Made by a program: the position numbers and the translations under genes. DNA of 22,880 nt, from the NCBI GenBank assembly GCA_963974675.1, contig CAXBDQ010000032.1, positions 1 to 22,880 of the forward strand, read 5' to 3'. Below are positions 1 to 7,096 of this stretch, one piece after another (the first letter of the stretch is position 1; each line of letters opens with the position of its first letter). Under the pieces are notes generated by a model. It was not told the origin of the DNA, did not search any database, and worked only from the letters and a program-made list of their open reading frames with translations. This DNA is from Porticoccus sp963974675. GTDB lineage: Bacteria > Pseudomonadota > Gammaproteobacteria > Pseudomonadales > Porticoccaceae.

Positions 1-30
1 CTCATGCCTGCCTGTATAACATAATTTCAT

Positions 31-48
31 GTTATCTGGGTCAGCCCC
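31..48. repeat. Left copy of an exact 18-base inverted repeat
   Basis: The sequence GTTATCTGGGTCAGCCCC occurs here, and its exact reverse complement occurs at 22833-22850. This copy begins 8 bases beyond the stop codon of the catalase remnant. Its outer end takes part in a 7-base stem: 16-22 pairs with 29-35 around a 6-base loop. I see no matching target-site duplication outside the two copies. It could be the end of a REP-like or IS200-type element, or a short dispersed intergenic repeat. The identity is directly visible; the nature of the element is inference. Confidence 0.75.
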
Positions 49-55
49 TAGTTTT

Positions 56-322
56 TTATAGCTTCATTCTTTCCAGAGTATCTGCAACACCTTTGCCGTA
101 GGCTGGATCAGCTTTAGTACAATGATTAATATGCCGCTGCTGAATGTCCTCACTAGCGCCACCAACAGAACGTGCCGTATTATCAAATAATACCTGTTGC
201 TGTTTTGATGTCATCAAACGGAATAGAGCGCCTGGCTTAGAATAATAGTCTTCGTCTTCACGGTGATTCCAGCGGCCCGCTGAACCGTCCAAGTTGTGTT
301 TATTCGGACTTGATGGTTCGCA
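56..322 (-). pseudogene. Catalase 3'-terminal fragment
   Basis: The frame encodes only the last part of a haem catalase. Recognisable family segments are EPSSPN (equivalent to the usual YEPNS motif), GRWNHRED, then DYYSKPGALFRLM, and the C-terminal KADPAYGKGVADTL. Catalases of this clade have about 480 residues; here the open frame is limited by a TGA at 323-325, leaving about 88 codons. The haem pocket, catalytic His and Asn and the proximal Tyr region are all missing. The only in-frame start is a TTG at 292, giving 78 residues, which is probably not a real start. The fragment abuts the 3' end of the unrelated exported-protein gene, whose stop codon lies inside it. I read it as a deletion or rearrangement relic. 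A catalase activity from this locus is not possible. Confidence 0.85.
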
Positions 323-884
323 TCATCGCCAATAAATAGTTGCTTGGCAGGGTGATTTCTTGTGTTTTATCACCAATGATATTTAATTCGAGATTGGTTG
401 TTAGCGAATCTATTATTTCTATAAACCCTATCTCTATGGACATCTTTTCTTCGTATTGACAGGAGATATTTTTGTCACAATCATGAACTTTTTTAGTTAT
501 TGAGGTGAAAAATAAATCATCAGCCCTTGGGCTTGTTACACTTGTATAGTTGCGCCACTTGATATCGTGGTATAACGCGGTGACATATAAGGTGAAGACC
601 TCGCCTTCCTCAAAATTCTCAGTTCTTACTAGGTAAATTTCTGAGAAATTTTTAGAGAGAGCGGGATCTAATAAAACAAGATTGGGGGCAAAGGTTGCCT
701 CCCCTTTAACTGGCATGAGCTTGTATACCATATGATTTTTAATGTCGTCTGGAGATGACCAGTTGATGCTGGGTTGGTCATTGCTATACGTGTTGTTTTT
801 TTCTATTATTTTTTCAGTGGTTTCTGCCCAGGACTGCATTGATGAAATGATAAAAAAAGCAACGATTTGAAAGAAGGTTTTCAT
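300..884 (-). CDS. Exported protein of unknown function
   Basis: This 194-residue protein has a typical cleavable signal peptide: MKTFF, a hydrophobic stretch, then a likely cut after SWA at about residue 20. The mature part is mostly polar and beta-rich in appearance. It carries one Cys pair (DCDKNISCQ, about residues 135-142) that could form a disulfide in the periplasm. I do not recognise the family. The ATG follows the stop of the DUF547 gene by 3 bases, so it is the last gene of the minus-strand operon. Its final codons (RTIKSE and the stop) run over DNA that, in another frame, encodes the start of the catalase remnant. The original C-terminus may therefore have been altered by the rearrangement. 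Confidence 0.7.
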   Translation of the reverse strand: MKTFFQIVAFFIISSMQSWAETTEKIIEKNNTYSNDQPSINWSSPDDIKNHMVYKLMPVKGEATFAPNLVLLDPALSKNFSEIYLVRTENFEEGEVFTLYVTALYHDIKWRNYTSVTSPRADDLFFTSITKKVHDCDKNISCQYEEKMSIEIGFIEIIDSLTTNLELNIIGDKTQEITLPSNYLLAMMRTIKSE

Positions 885-887
885 TAA

Positions 888-1757
888 TTATCCAGTCTTA
901 TTATGTTGCAGTGGTTTGTTGAGATACCAATTGTAATGGTGCTCAATATTGCCTTGGTAATGCTGTAATTTATCTGCCAATTCAGGTTCGGCATACTTGA
1001 TCAGGTGATGGATTAATGCTTCGTCGTTATTACCAAAATCAACTTTGTACCAATGATAAATGCTCGATACTTTGAGCGTATCGTCTTTGAAAACAACCCC
1101 TCTGGGGTGATTGACATATTGCTTTGCCCCTTGATCAAGAAGCTGGTTGGTATTCTCTGCAGTAAAGGCTTGTGCTGCCAAATTGGGGCAGCTGATGCTG
1201 GCACAATTAACTGCGTAGTGAATACGATTATCCTTAAATAGCGCCCTTAAAATACCGTGTTCTATATTGTTAAGGGAAAGCTTCTTCCCCTGAATAGTGG
1301 CTACATTGTCATCCCATGGGCCGAAGCTAAAATAACTTTCACCTAGCTTGGTGATAGATTCCACGGGGTAGTTCTTTAGTATCAATTCAACAGTTAACGC
1401 ATTGTAGAGATTAATCCAGTACGCTTGTTGTTCAGCTCGGTTATAGGTGCGAGGGTCGAGCTGTTGCAGGTTGTTAAGGTAATCATTTAATTTTTTGCGA
1501 TCACCAGAAGTTACCATCGCATAATTAAAACGATTAACCCCGCTAGGGTGATTACTGGTTAGATAACTGTCTAGTAACGCCTGCCACAGACCGTGATTTA
1601 TTTTATGGGTATTGTTTTCGTCATTATCTACCCAAAATATTAAAGGTTTGTTGGTGGGGGCTGCATAGGTTATTTGAGAAACAACCGAAAGAAAGGCGAG
1701 CATTGTTATTAACAAGTACGTACGAAGATTGACAGTATATCGTGTGGGTATGGGCAC
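888..1757 (-). CDS. DUF547 domain protein, exported
   Basis: Residues from about 50 to the C-terminus match the DUF547 family. Visible signatures are RAEQQAYWINLYNALTV, the HYAVNCASISCPNL block with two Cys, and LKVSSIYHWYKVDFG. The family is widespread and its biochemical role is not established. I place the start at the GTG at 1757, giving 289 residues. It has an AAGGGAG ribosome site nine bases upstream, and translation from it yields a signal peptide (hydrophobic LLITMLAFLSVV, cut near TYA-AP). The longer open frame to 1841 has no comparable start signal. The stop codon of the upstream glycosyltransferase shares its last base with this start (TAGTG), so the two are probably translationally coupled. 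Confidence 0.85.
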   Translation of the reverse strand: MPIPTRYTVNLRTYLLITMLAFLSVVSQITYAAPTNKPLIFWVDNDENNTHKINHGLWQALLDSYLTSNHPSGVNRFNYAMVTSGDRKKLNDYLNNLQQLDPRTYNRAEQQAYWINLYNALTVELILKNYPVESITKLGESYFSFGPWDDNVATIQGKKLSLNNIEHGILRALFKDNRIHYAVNCASISCPNLAAQAFTAENTNQLLDQGAKQYVNHPRGVVFKDDTLKVSSIYHWYKVDFGNNDEALIHHLIKYAEPELADKLQHYQGNIEHHYNWYLNKPLQHNKTG

Positions 1758-2542
1758 TATGGATTTCTCCCTTGAGTTGTTCCTGAGTATGAAGAGAATG
1801 AGCGGCTGGAAGAGGCAGAGTTGTTTCGGAATTGGCGCCACCGGAGCTTTGCTATTATCGATAAAATACCTACCCCAGCACCTATGGTCCCTTTAACTGT
1901 ACCGCTGATTTTAGAATGGCCCAAGCGACAATAGGTGTCCACGGGGTGTTCAACGACCATCATTCCTTTTTGAATGGCTTTTATTTGCATTTCTATAGTC
2001 CAGCCAAAACTTTTATCTTCCATGGCCAATTTTTTTAGGGCTTCTTGGGATATAGCCCGAAAGGGTCCTAGATCGCTGACCGTTCTTTTCCAGAACCATT
2101 GAATCAGATAACAGGCAAGCCAATTGCCAAAACGCTGGGGGGGCGTGAGGGCTCCTTGTTCTATGCTGCCTAAAGCTCGTGATCCAATGGCGAGGTCTAT
2201 ACCGTTCGCTACTGAATTAATGAGTAATATGGCCTGTTCTGCTCGAAAGGCATTGTCGCCATCTATGAATAAAACAATGTCAGCGTTTGTAGTTTGAGTC
2301 AGTGCGGTAAGGCAGGCGATGCCATATCCGGGTTGAGGCTGGCTAATAACCCGTACATTCAGAGCTTGAGCTATGCTCGCTGTTTCATCGACTGATCCAT
2401 TGTCACAAACAACGATCTTATCAATCAGCGAGTGTCCCGCTTCATTTTTTAATTGCTGAAGGCCTTTAATTACAAACCCTATGGATTTAGCTTCATCTCT
2501 GGCGGGAATGATGCAGGCAACTTGTTGATTCTGATACGTCAA
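1757..2542 (-). CDS. Family 2 glycosyltransferase (polyprenyl-phosphate sugar synthase-like)
   Basis: This is a GT-A fold glycosyltransferase of family 2. It shows the N-terminal IIPARDEA motif, CDNGSVDET, the metal-binding FIDGDNAF (DxD type), AIGSRALG, and the SDLGPFRAIS block with RLGHSKISGT near the end. These are the hallmarks of dolichol/polyprenyl-phosphate mannose or glucose synthases, which load a sugar from a nucleotide donor onto a lipid phosphate at the inner membrane face. It has no large C-terminal membrane domain. I chose the TTG at 2542 (261 residues) because GAGG lies seven bases upstream. A TTG at 2593 would add 17 residues and overlap the upstream gene by 14 bases. The divergent GT-C gene at 3186 is a plausible user of its product. 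The sugar cannot be told from sequence. Confidence 0.85.
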   Translation of the reverse strand: MTYQNQQVACIIPARDEAKSIGFVIKGLQQLKNEAGHSLIDKIVVCDNGSVDETASIAQALNVRVISQPQPGYGIACLTALTQTTNADIVLFIDGDNAFRAEQAILLINSVANGIDLAIGSRALGSIEQGALTPPQRFGNWLACYLIQWFWKRTVSDLGPFRAISQEALKKLAMEDKSFGWTIEMQIKAIQKGMMVVEHPVDTYCRLGHSKISGTVKGTIGAGVGILSIIAKLRWRQFRNNSASSSRSFSSYSGTTQGRNP

Positions 2543-2579
2543 ATCATTTCCTCGAGAATTTATGATGTCAGTTTGAGGG

Positions 2580-2894
2580 CTAGCGTGGAGCAAAAAACTC
2601 TTCGATATAAAAGGCGACAGCTGAGCGTTCTTTATCCGTTAATATCGTTAAAAACTGTTTGTCAGTTTTAAGGGATTTAATAAAGTCTTTTGCCTTTTCC
2701 GCATCTAAAGTTGTTTTTGCTAGAGGGCAGGTGCCACAGGCTAGCTTCTTGTGATAGGTAAGCTGACCAAGATAGTAGGGGTCATCTAGTGAAGGGGGCG
2801 CTAGGTTGACGGAGGCAGATGCTGAAGAGGCTAGTCCGACGAATACCAGCAATGGTAGAAATAACATAGGTAGACGGTAATGTATTATTTTCAT
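2580..2894 (-). CDS. Small exported protein with a CGTC motif
   Basis: This 104-residue protein begins with a signal peptide: MKIIHYR, then LPMLFLPLLVFVGLASS, with a likely cut after SASA near residue 28. The mature part has about 76 residues and contains a single CGTC motif (Cys53 and Cys56) followed by LTDKERSAVAFYIEEFF. The CxxC without a following His rules out covalent haem c attachment, and it lacks a thioredoxin fold context. The overall pattern (DDPYYLGQLTYHKKLACGTC) resembles a reduced cytochrome-like helix bundle, but I do not assign a function. It is the first gene of the minus-strand operon. Its 3' end lies 37 bases from the chosen glycosyltransferase start, or overlaps the alternative one. 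Confidence 0.75.
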   Translation of the reverse strand: MKIIHYRLPMLFLPLLVFVGLASSASASVNLAPPSLDDPYYLGQLTYHKKLACGTCPLAKTTLDAEKAKDFIKSLKTDKQFLTILTDKERSAVAFYIEEFFAPR

Positions 2895-3185
2895 TGTGTG
2901 CCTGATTTTGTGTGCCGAAAGAGATGCTCAGTTTTTCTGAAGCTATCAGTAAATTACCGTTATTGTGAGCAGTGTAGAGTCTGGGAATAGAAAATAGTTC
3001 TTATAAAATTAGTTCATGGTTGATGGTTGATGGTTCATGGGATAAGAGGACATGGGTAAGAGGAAATTTTTTATCGATAGCGAACTCTCACTTCAGCATT
3101 TGTATGCTGCTATTTATTTTTTGAGGTAAAAGCTTGAGAGATGAAAAGTTTGGAGGTAAAAAAATGATAAAAAAACTGGATTCAT
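2895..3185. other. Divergent intergenic region with a 7-base tandem repeat
   Basis: This AT-rich stretch separates the minus-strand GT2/DUF547 operon from the plus-strand GT-C gene and must hold promoters for both. At 3013-3040 there are four consecutive copies of a 7-base unit, TTSATGG (TTCATGG, TTGATGG, TTGATGG, TTCATGG). No convincing sigma70 pair stands out on either strand. A strong GGAGG at 3152-3156 precedes the small ORF described separately. Confidence 0.5.
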
Positions 3186-3244
3186 ATGACGGCCGAAAAT
3201 ACAGATTACAGAGATACCAAGAAATTTCTCGGTTTAAGGCCTGA
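3164..3244 (+). CDS. Possible 26-residue leader ORF ahead of the GT-C gene
   Basis: The only strong Shine-Dalgarno sequence here (GGAGG at 3152-3156) is spaced correctly for the ATG at 3164, not for the GT-C ATG at 3186. The ORF encodes a basic 26-residue peptide (MIKKLDSYDGRKYRLQRYQE...) and ends at 3244, overlapping the first 59 bases of the GT-C gene in another frame. An in-frame stop at 3168-3170 prevents the GT-C gene from using this start. It may be a coupling leader or chance; translation is unproven. Confidence 0.25.
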   Translation: MIKKLDSYDGRKYRLQRYQEISRFKA

Positions 3245-4553
3245 TTTTTATTTATCTATTAGGTGGCAAGATGGTGCTGGTTTAGTCTGTGCCATTGCCT
3301 ATGGCATCTTGGCTTGGCTCTCGGTGCAGCCCGAATTCCTTTCCTTGTGGGAGTTTTACGCGCTACTGGCGCTCAGCTTTGTGGCAACTCTGGTGGTGTT
3401 TGGGTTTTCAAGCGTGGCGGCTTTGACGCCATTCAGGATCTTGATTTGGGCTTTGTGTTTTCGTGTTATTGGTGTTCTGGGAGACCCTCTGTGGGAGAGT
3501 GATTTTTTTCGTTACCTTTGGGATGGATATCTTTTTTTTGAGGCTGGGTCTCCCTACGGTATAGCACCCTCTGATTTTTTTGGTGATGGGTCTATTCCTG
3601 AACAATTTAGACAGTTGTTGGCCAGAATTAATTATCCCAATGTTCCCACCATTTATGCCCCTACGGTTGAATACACTTTTTTGTTAGGGTACGTGATAGC
3701 ACCCGCAAAAATATGGCCATTACAGCTGTTGTATGTTGTGGTAGATATGGCCTTGATACTCCTGTTACTGAAGTTAGTGTCGTTGAAACAGGCCGATATA
3801 CGATGGGTGTTACTGTACGCGTGGTCGCCACTGGTTATTAAAGAGCTGGCATTTACTGCTCATCCGGATGGTCTCGGTGCTATGTTGCTGGTGGGGGCTT
3901 TGTATGGCCGCTATCGTCAGCAATTTACTTTGGCAGCGGTGGCGCTTGGGCTAAGTGTCGGGGCCAAAGTTTTTGCGCTTCTGTTGGTACCTTTTGTGTT
4001 GTGGCGTATGCGACTACGTTATTGGGTTGTGTTTGTCATAACGTTATTGGCGCTTTATGGGCCGTTTATCTGGCACGGGGCGTCAGATATTTCAGGGTTA
4101 ATGGTCTTTGCCAGGGAGTGGCAATTTAATAGCTCGATGTATGGCGTTATGGTGCAGTGGCTAGGCCCCTTGTCTGTAAAGCTTCTGTTAGGGTTTGGTT
4201 TTTTGGTGATTTACGTGCGGCTGTTCTGGCTGCATAGCCAAAACAGCGTGTGGAAAATACCCCGCGGCGATATAATTTTTGGTGTGTTTTTCTTAGTAGC
4301 TCCAGTGGTTAACGCTTGGTATTTACTGTGGTTATTACCATTTGCCGTACTTTACCCAAGTTTGTGGAGTTGGACCTTTTCTGCTTCAGTAATGCTGTCC
4401 GATGCCATTGGTATCAATTTAGGTTCCACCCAATATGAGCCCTTTGAATTGCCCTTGTGGGTTTATCTTATGGAATACGGGACTGTCTTAGCCGCATGTT
4501 TGTTGGAATATTGGTATAGAAAAGTTTATGCCAAAGGTGCTGGAAAGTACTGA
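3186..4553 (+). CDS. GT-C-type polytopic glycosyltransferase (polyprenyl-sugar dependent, GT87/mannosyltransferase-like)
   Basis: This 455-residue integral membrane protein has about ten to eleven hydrophobic segments. Early in the chain, just after the second or third segment, is the GT-C signature: WESDFFRYLWDG (Glu104-Ser105-Asp106) followed by FEAGSPYGIAPS. GT-C enzymes use this acidic loop to transfer a sugar from a polyprenyl-phosphate donor on the periplasmic side. Other family-like points are NYPNVPTIYAP, the AHPDGLGAML stretch, and NAWYLLWLLPF near the C-terminus. The ATG has only a weak GGA upstream; an in-frame stop at 3168 limits the 5' end. The 3' end overlaps a small membrane-protein frame starting at 4528. 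Donor and acceptor are unknown. Confidence 0.8.
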   Translation: MTAENTDYRDTKKFLGLRPDFYLSIRWQDGAGLVCAIAYGILAWLSVQPEFLSLWEFYALLALSFVATLVVFGFSSVAALTPFRILIWALCFRVIGVLGDPLWESDFFRYLWDGYLFFEAGSPYGIAPSDFFGDGSIPEQFRQLLARINYPNVPTIYAPTVEYTFLLGYVIAPAKIWPLQLLYVVVDMALILLLLKLVSLKQADIRWVLLYAWSPLVIKELAFTAHPDGLGAMLLVGALYGRYRQQFTLAAVALGLSVGAKVFALLLVPFVLWRMRLRYWVVFVITLLALYGPFIWHGASDISGLMVFAREWQFNSSMYGVMVQWLGPLSVKLLLGFGFLVIYVRLFWLHSQNSVWKIPRGDIIFGVFFLVAPVVNAWYLLWLLPFAVLYPSLWSWTFSASVMLSDAIGINLGSTQYEPFELPLWVYLMEYGTVLAACLLEYWYRKVYAKGAGKY

Positions 4554-4846
4554 TTCTAGATTTCTTTTTTTTCTGCTTTATCGTTGGTTTATTCGGTCTT
4601 TTTACTTATCAACTTATTTTTGATAAAACGGCACCATCTTCCTGCTATGGCTACCTTTCTTTCAGCAGTTTTGTTGCTGTTATTACAGTCTTATTGTTTT
4701 CCATCAGTCGTATATTGAAGATAAAAGAACTAAAAGAGGTGGATATGTCTCTTATTAGTTTTTGGTTGGTGGTAATGGCATTGATTTGCTTGGCGCACCG
4801 ATATTGGGGTTATGGCTATATCAGTTATTTTCATATTATTTATTAG
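4528..4846 (+). pseudogene. Frameshifted small membrane protein (three hydrophobic segments)
   Basis: An ATG at 4528, overlapping the end of the GT-C gene by 26 bases, opens MPKVLESTDSRFLFF and then reaches a run of eight T (4565-4572). In that frame translation stops after 32 codons. If one base of the run is skipped, the reading continues in an open frame to the TAG at 4844-4846. The product would then have about 105 residues with three hydrophobic segments, roughly FCFIVGLFGLFTYQLIF, SFSSFVAVITVLLFSIS and SFWLVVMALICLA, separated by a charged KIKELKEVD linker. The downstream frame has no stop from 4520 to 4843 and no standard start in its first half, which supports a broken or slippage-dependent gene. 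I do not recognise the family. Confidence 0.5.
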
Positions 4847-5271
4847 GCCATGGCATTATTAGCGAAAAACATGCCAACAGGATTAGCGAAAAACATGCCA
4901 ACAGGTTTCTCGGTGTGGGCATGACGGTATTTGCTAAAACCAGAATTGTTTGAGGTGAGTATCCAGGGTCGAAAGAAGGCGGCTTGATTGTTTTTATATA
5001 AAGTAAAAACACTGCTAATGTGAGTAAGAAAACGCTTTTACTGACCAGTAATGCATTCATTTTGAACGAGTGACACCGAGTCAATTGGGGTTTGTTGGGG
5101 TACTTATTCCCCAGTCCTCGTCATTTTATGGACGATATCGGATCTCTATTTTTTACTAAATTTTTTTTCACTTCGTATAAATAGCGAAAAAAAACATGGG
5201 ACATTGTTGCAGCGTAACAAAACTAGCAGTATTGTTAATGAAATTGATTTTGTGTGAAATGGGGATTTCTT
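4847..5271. other. Intergenic region upstream of the oxidoreductase operon, with a tandem duplication
   Basis: No convincing gene is present. A perfect 24-base tandem duplication sits at 4858-4881 and 4882-4905 (unit begins ATTAGCGAAAAACATGCC). Further on is a short hairpin at about 5093-5112 (TGGGG...CCCCA) without a T-run. An AT-rich tract contains TATAAA at 5176-5181, which could be a -10 element for the operon, but its -35 is poor. Confidence 0.45.
4858..4905. repeat. Perfect 24-base tandem duplication (two copies)
   Basis: The unit beginning ATTAGCGAAAAACATGCC and ending AACAGG is present twice head to tail with no mismatch. It lies just after the stop of the frameshifted membrane-protein frame. 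Its perfection suggests a recent slippage or duplication event. It keeps small open frames open on both strands, but these look fortuitous. Confidence 0.9.
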
Positions 5272-7056
5272 TTGAAGCCTACAGACATCAAAGATCAAGA
5301 GTACTTCCACAAAGTAGTGGATTGTCAGTATGCCTGTCCTGCGCATACACCAGTCCCTGAATATATTCGACTGATCGCACAACAGCGATATACCGATGCC
5401 TATATGATTAACTGGGAGTCCAATGTCTTCCCCGGTGTATTAGGACGTACTTGTGATCGTCCCTGTGAACCCGCATGTCGTCGTGGAAGAGTTGAGTCTG
5501 AGCCTGTAGCGATCTGTCGCCTGAAGCGAGTTGCTGCGGACTTTAAAGACGACATTAAATCTCGCTTACCGACTATTCCTGCCCAAAATAATGGCAAAAA
5601 AATTGCTTTGATTGGTGCAGGTCCTGCCTCTTTGACCGTTGCTCGGGATTTGGCTCCCTTAGGCTATACATTAGATGTCTACGATGAACAGTCAAAAGCC
5701 GGTGGCTTCATGCGCAGCCAAATCCCTTCGTTTCGTTTGCCAGAAACGGTATTAGATGAAGAGGTGGGCTATATCTTAGGCATGGGCTTGGTGACGCACT
5801 TTAATCACTACGTGGATAGCCTGAAAGAACTCATAGGTCAGAATTATGATGCTATTTTTGTAGGTTCTGGTGCGCCTCGTGGCCGTGATTTACCCACGTT
5901 GCCTGGCCGGCAGGAAGGTGACAAATCCATCCATGTGGGTATCGATTGGTTAGCCAGTGTGGCATTTGAACATGTCGAGAAAATTGGTAAGCGAGTCATT
6001 GTTCTGGGTGGTGGTAATACGGCGATGGATTGTTGCCGTACTGCGCGTCGCCTTGGTGGAGACGAGGTTAAAGTCATTGTCCGGAGTCCTTTTGAGGAGA
6101 TGAAGGCCTCCACTTGGGAAAAAGAGGATGCCATTCATGAGGGTATCCCCATTATTGAAAATCATGTGCCATTGGAATTTGTACATGAAGGCGGCAAGTT
6201 GGTGGGCATGCGTTTCGAGAAAGTGAGTGCTACTTACGATGATAGCGGTAAGCGTTCTCTCGTCCCGACAGGAGATGAACCTGTTCTGTTCCCTTGTGAT
6301 GAGGTGTTGGTGGCTATTGGTCAGGAAAATGCTTTTCCATGGATTGAGGCTGATGCCGGTATCGAATTTGATGATTGGGGCATGCCTGTTTTGAATCCAC
6401 AAACCTTCCAGTCTTCTTGTTCAAAAGTGTTCTTTGGTGGTGATTCTGCTTTTGGACCTACAAATATCATTACTGCTGTTGCCCATGGGCATCAAGCCGC
6501 CGTCTCCATTGATTTGTTTTGCGAGGGCAAGCAGGTCGACCAGAGGCCCCCGCCAGGTTCCAGCTTGATTAGCCAAAAAATGGGTATTCATGAGTGGAGT
6601 TACGATAACGATGTCACGACTGACCTGAGAAAAATAGTACCGCTCGTGGAACTGACGAGCGCATTGCAGAATCGTAAGTTAGAAGTTGAGTTGGGTTTTG
6701 ACCTTAAGACAGCTTTTGCAGAAGCGGAACGGTGCCTAAATTGTGATGTGCAAACGGTATTTTTTGATGACAAATGCATTGAATGCGATGCCTGTGTCGA
6801 TATTTGCCCGATGGACTGTATTAATTTCATTGGCAATAGTGAAGAAACTGAGTTGCGACAACAACTCAGAGTAAAAGCACGAAATGAAGATCAGGACCTT
6901 TATGTGTCCGGTGATCTCAATACCGGTAGGGTTATGGTGAAAGATGAAGATGTATGCCTTCATTGTGGGCTCTGTGCTGAGCGTTGCCCAACAGCAGCTT
7001 GGGATATGCAGCAATTTTATTATCAGGTGACTAAGGCTGCTCCACTGTTTAAATAA
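5272..7056 (+). CDS. GltD-like FAD/NAD(P) oxidoreductase subunit with C-terminal 2[4Fe-4S] ferredoxin domain
   Basis: The protein (594 residues) has three parts. The N-terminal iron-sulfur helical domain of the GltD/dihydropyrimidine dehydrogenase type shows Cys18 and Cys22 (DCQYACPAH) and Cys61, Cys65, Cys69 (RTCDRPCEPAC). The two-nucleotide domain has the FAD fingerprint IGAGPAS (about 114-120) and a second dinucleotide site VLGGGNTAMD (about 244-253). The C-terminal pair of 4Fe-4S motifs, CIECDACVDICP and CLHCGLCAERCP, begins near residues 502 and 562. Such subunits pass electrons between NAD(P)H and partner enzymes. The start is a TTG at 5272 with GGGGA six bases before it; a GTG at 5254 is possible but lacks a ribosome site. 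It is the first gene of a three-gene operon with the 2-oxoacid oxidoreductase alpha and beta subunits, where it would be the NAD(P)-linked electron module. Confidence 0.88.
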   Translation: MKPTDIKDQEYFHKVVDCQYACPAHTPVPEYIRLIAQQRYTDAYMINWESNVFPGVLGRTCDRPCEPACRRGRVESEPVAICRLKRVAADFKDDIKSRLPTIPAQNNGKKIALIGAGPASLTVARDLAPLGYTLDVYDEQSKAGGFMRSQIPSFRLPETVLDEEVGYILGMGLVTHFNHYVDSLKELIGQNYDAIFVGSGAPRGRDLPTLPGRQEGDKSIHVGIDWLASVAFEHVEKIGKRVIVLGGGNTAMDCCRTARRLGGDEVKVIVRSPFEEMKASTWEKEDAIHEGIPIIENHVPLEFVHEGGKLVGMRFEKVSATYDDSGKRSLVPTGDEPVLFPCDEVLVAIGQENAFPWIEADAGIEFDDWGMPVLNPQTFQSSCSKVFFGGDSAFGPTNIITAVAHGHQAAVSIDLFCEGKQVDQRPPPGSSLISQKMGIHEWSYDNDVTTDLRKIVPLVELTSALQNRKLEVELGFDLKTAFAEAERCLNCDVQTVFFDDKCIECDACVDICPMDCINFIGNSEETELRQQLRVKARNEDQDLYVSGDLNTGRVMVKDEDVCLHCGLCAERCPTAAWDMQQFYYQVTKAAPLFK

Positions 7057-7096
7057 AATAAAACTGAGAGAACAAATAAACAGGCAGTAAATAACT

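Noticed and set aside
1757..2542. GT2 plus DUF547 as part of an arsenosugar (TIGR04283/ArsS) cluster
   Set aside because: The GT2 has polyprenyl-phosphate sugar synthase motifs instead of the TIGR04283 pattern, and no arsM or radical SAM gene is present.
2580..2894. Small CGTC protein as a cytochrome c
   Set aside because: The CxxC is followed by Pro, not His, so the haem c attachment motif is absent.
4836..5084. Minus-strand 82-residue hydrophobic frame and plus-strand 63-residue frame at 4762-4953
   Set aside because: Both run through the 24-base tandem duplication, lack ribosome sites and look like shadows of AT-rich intergenic DNA; neither resembles a known protein.
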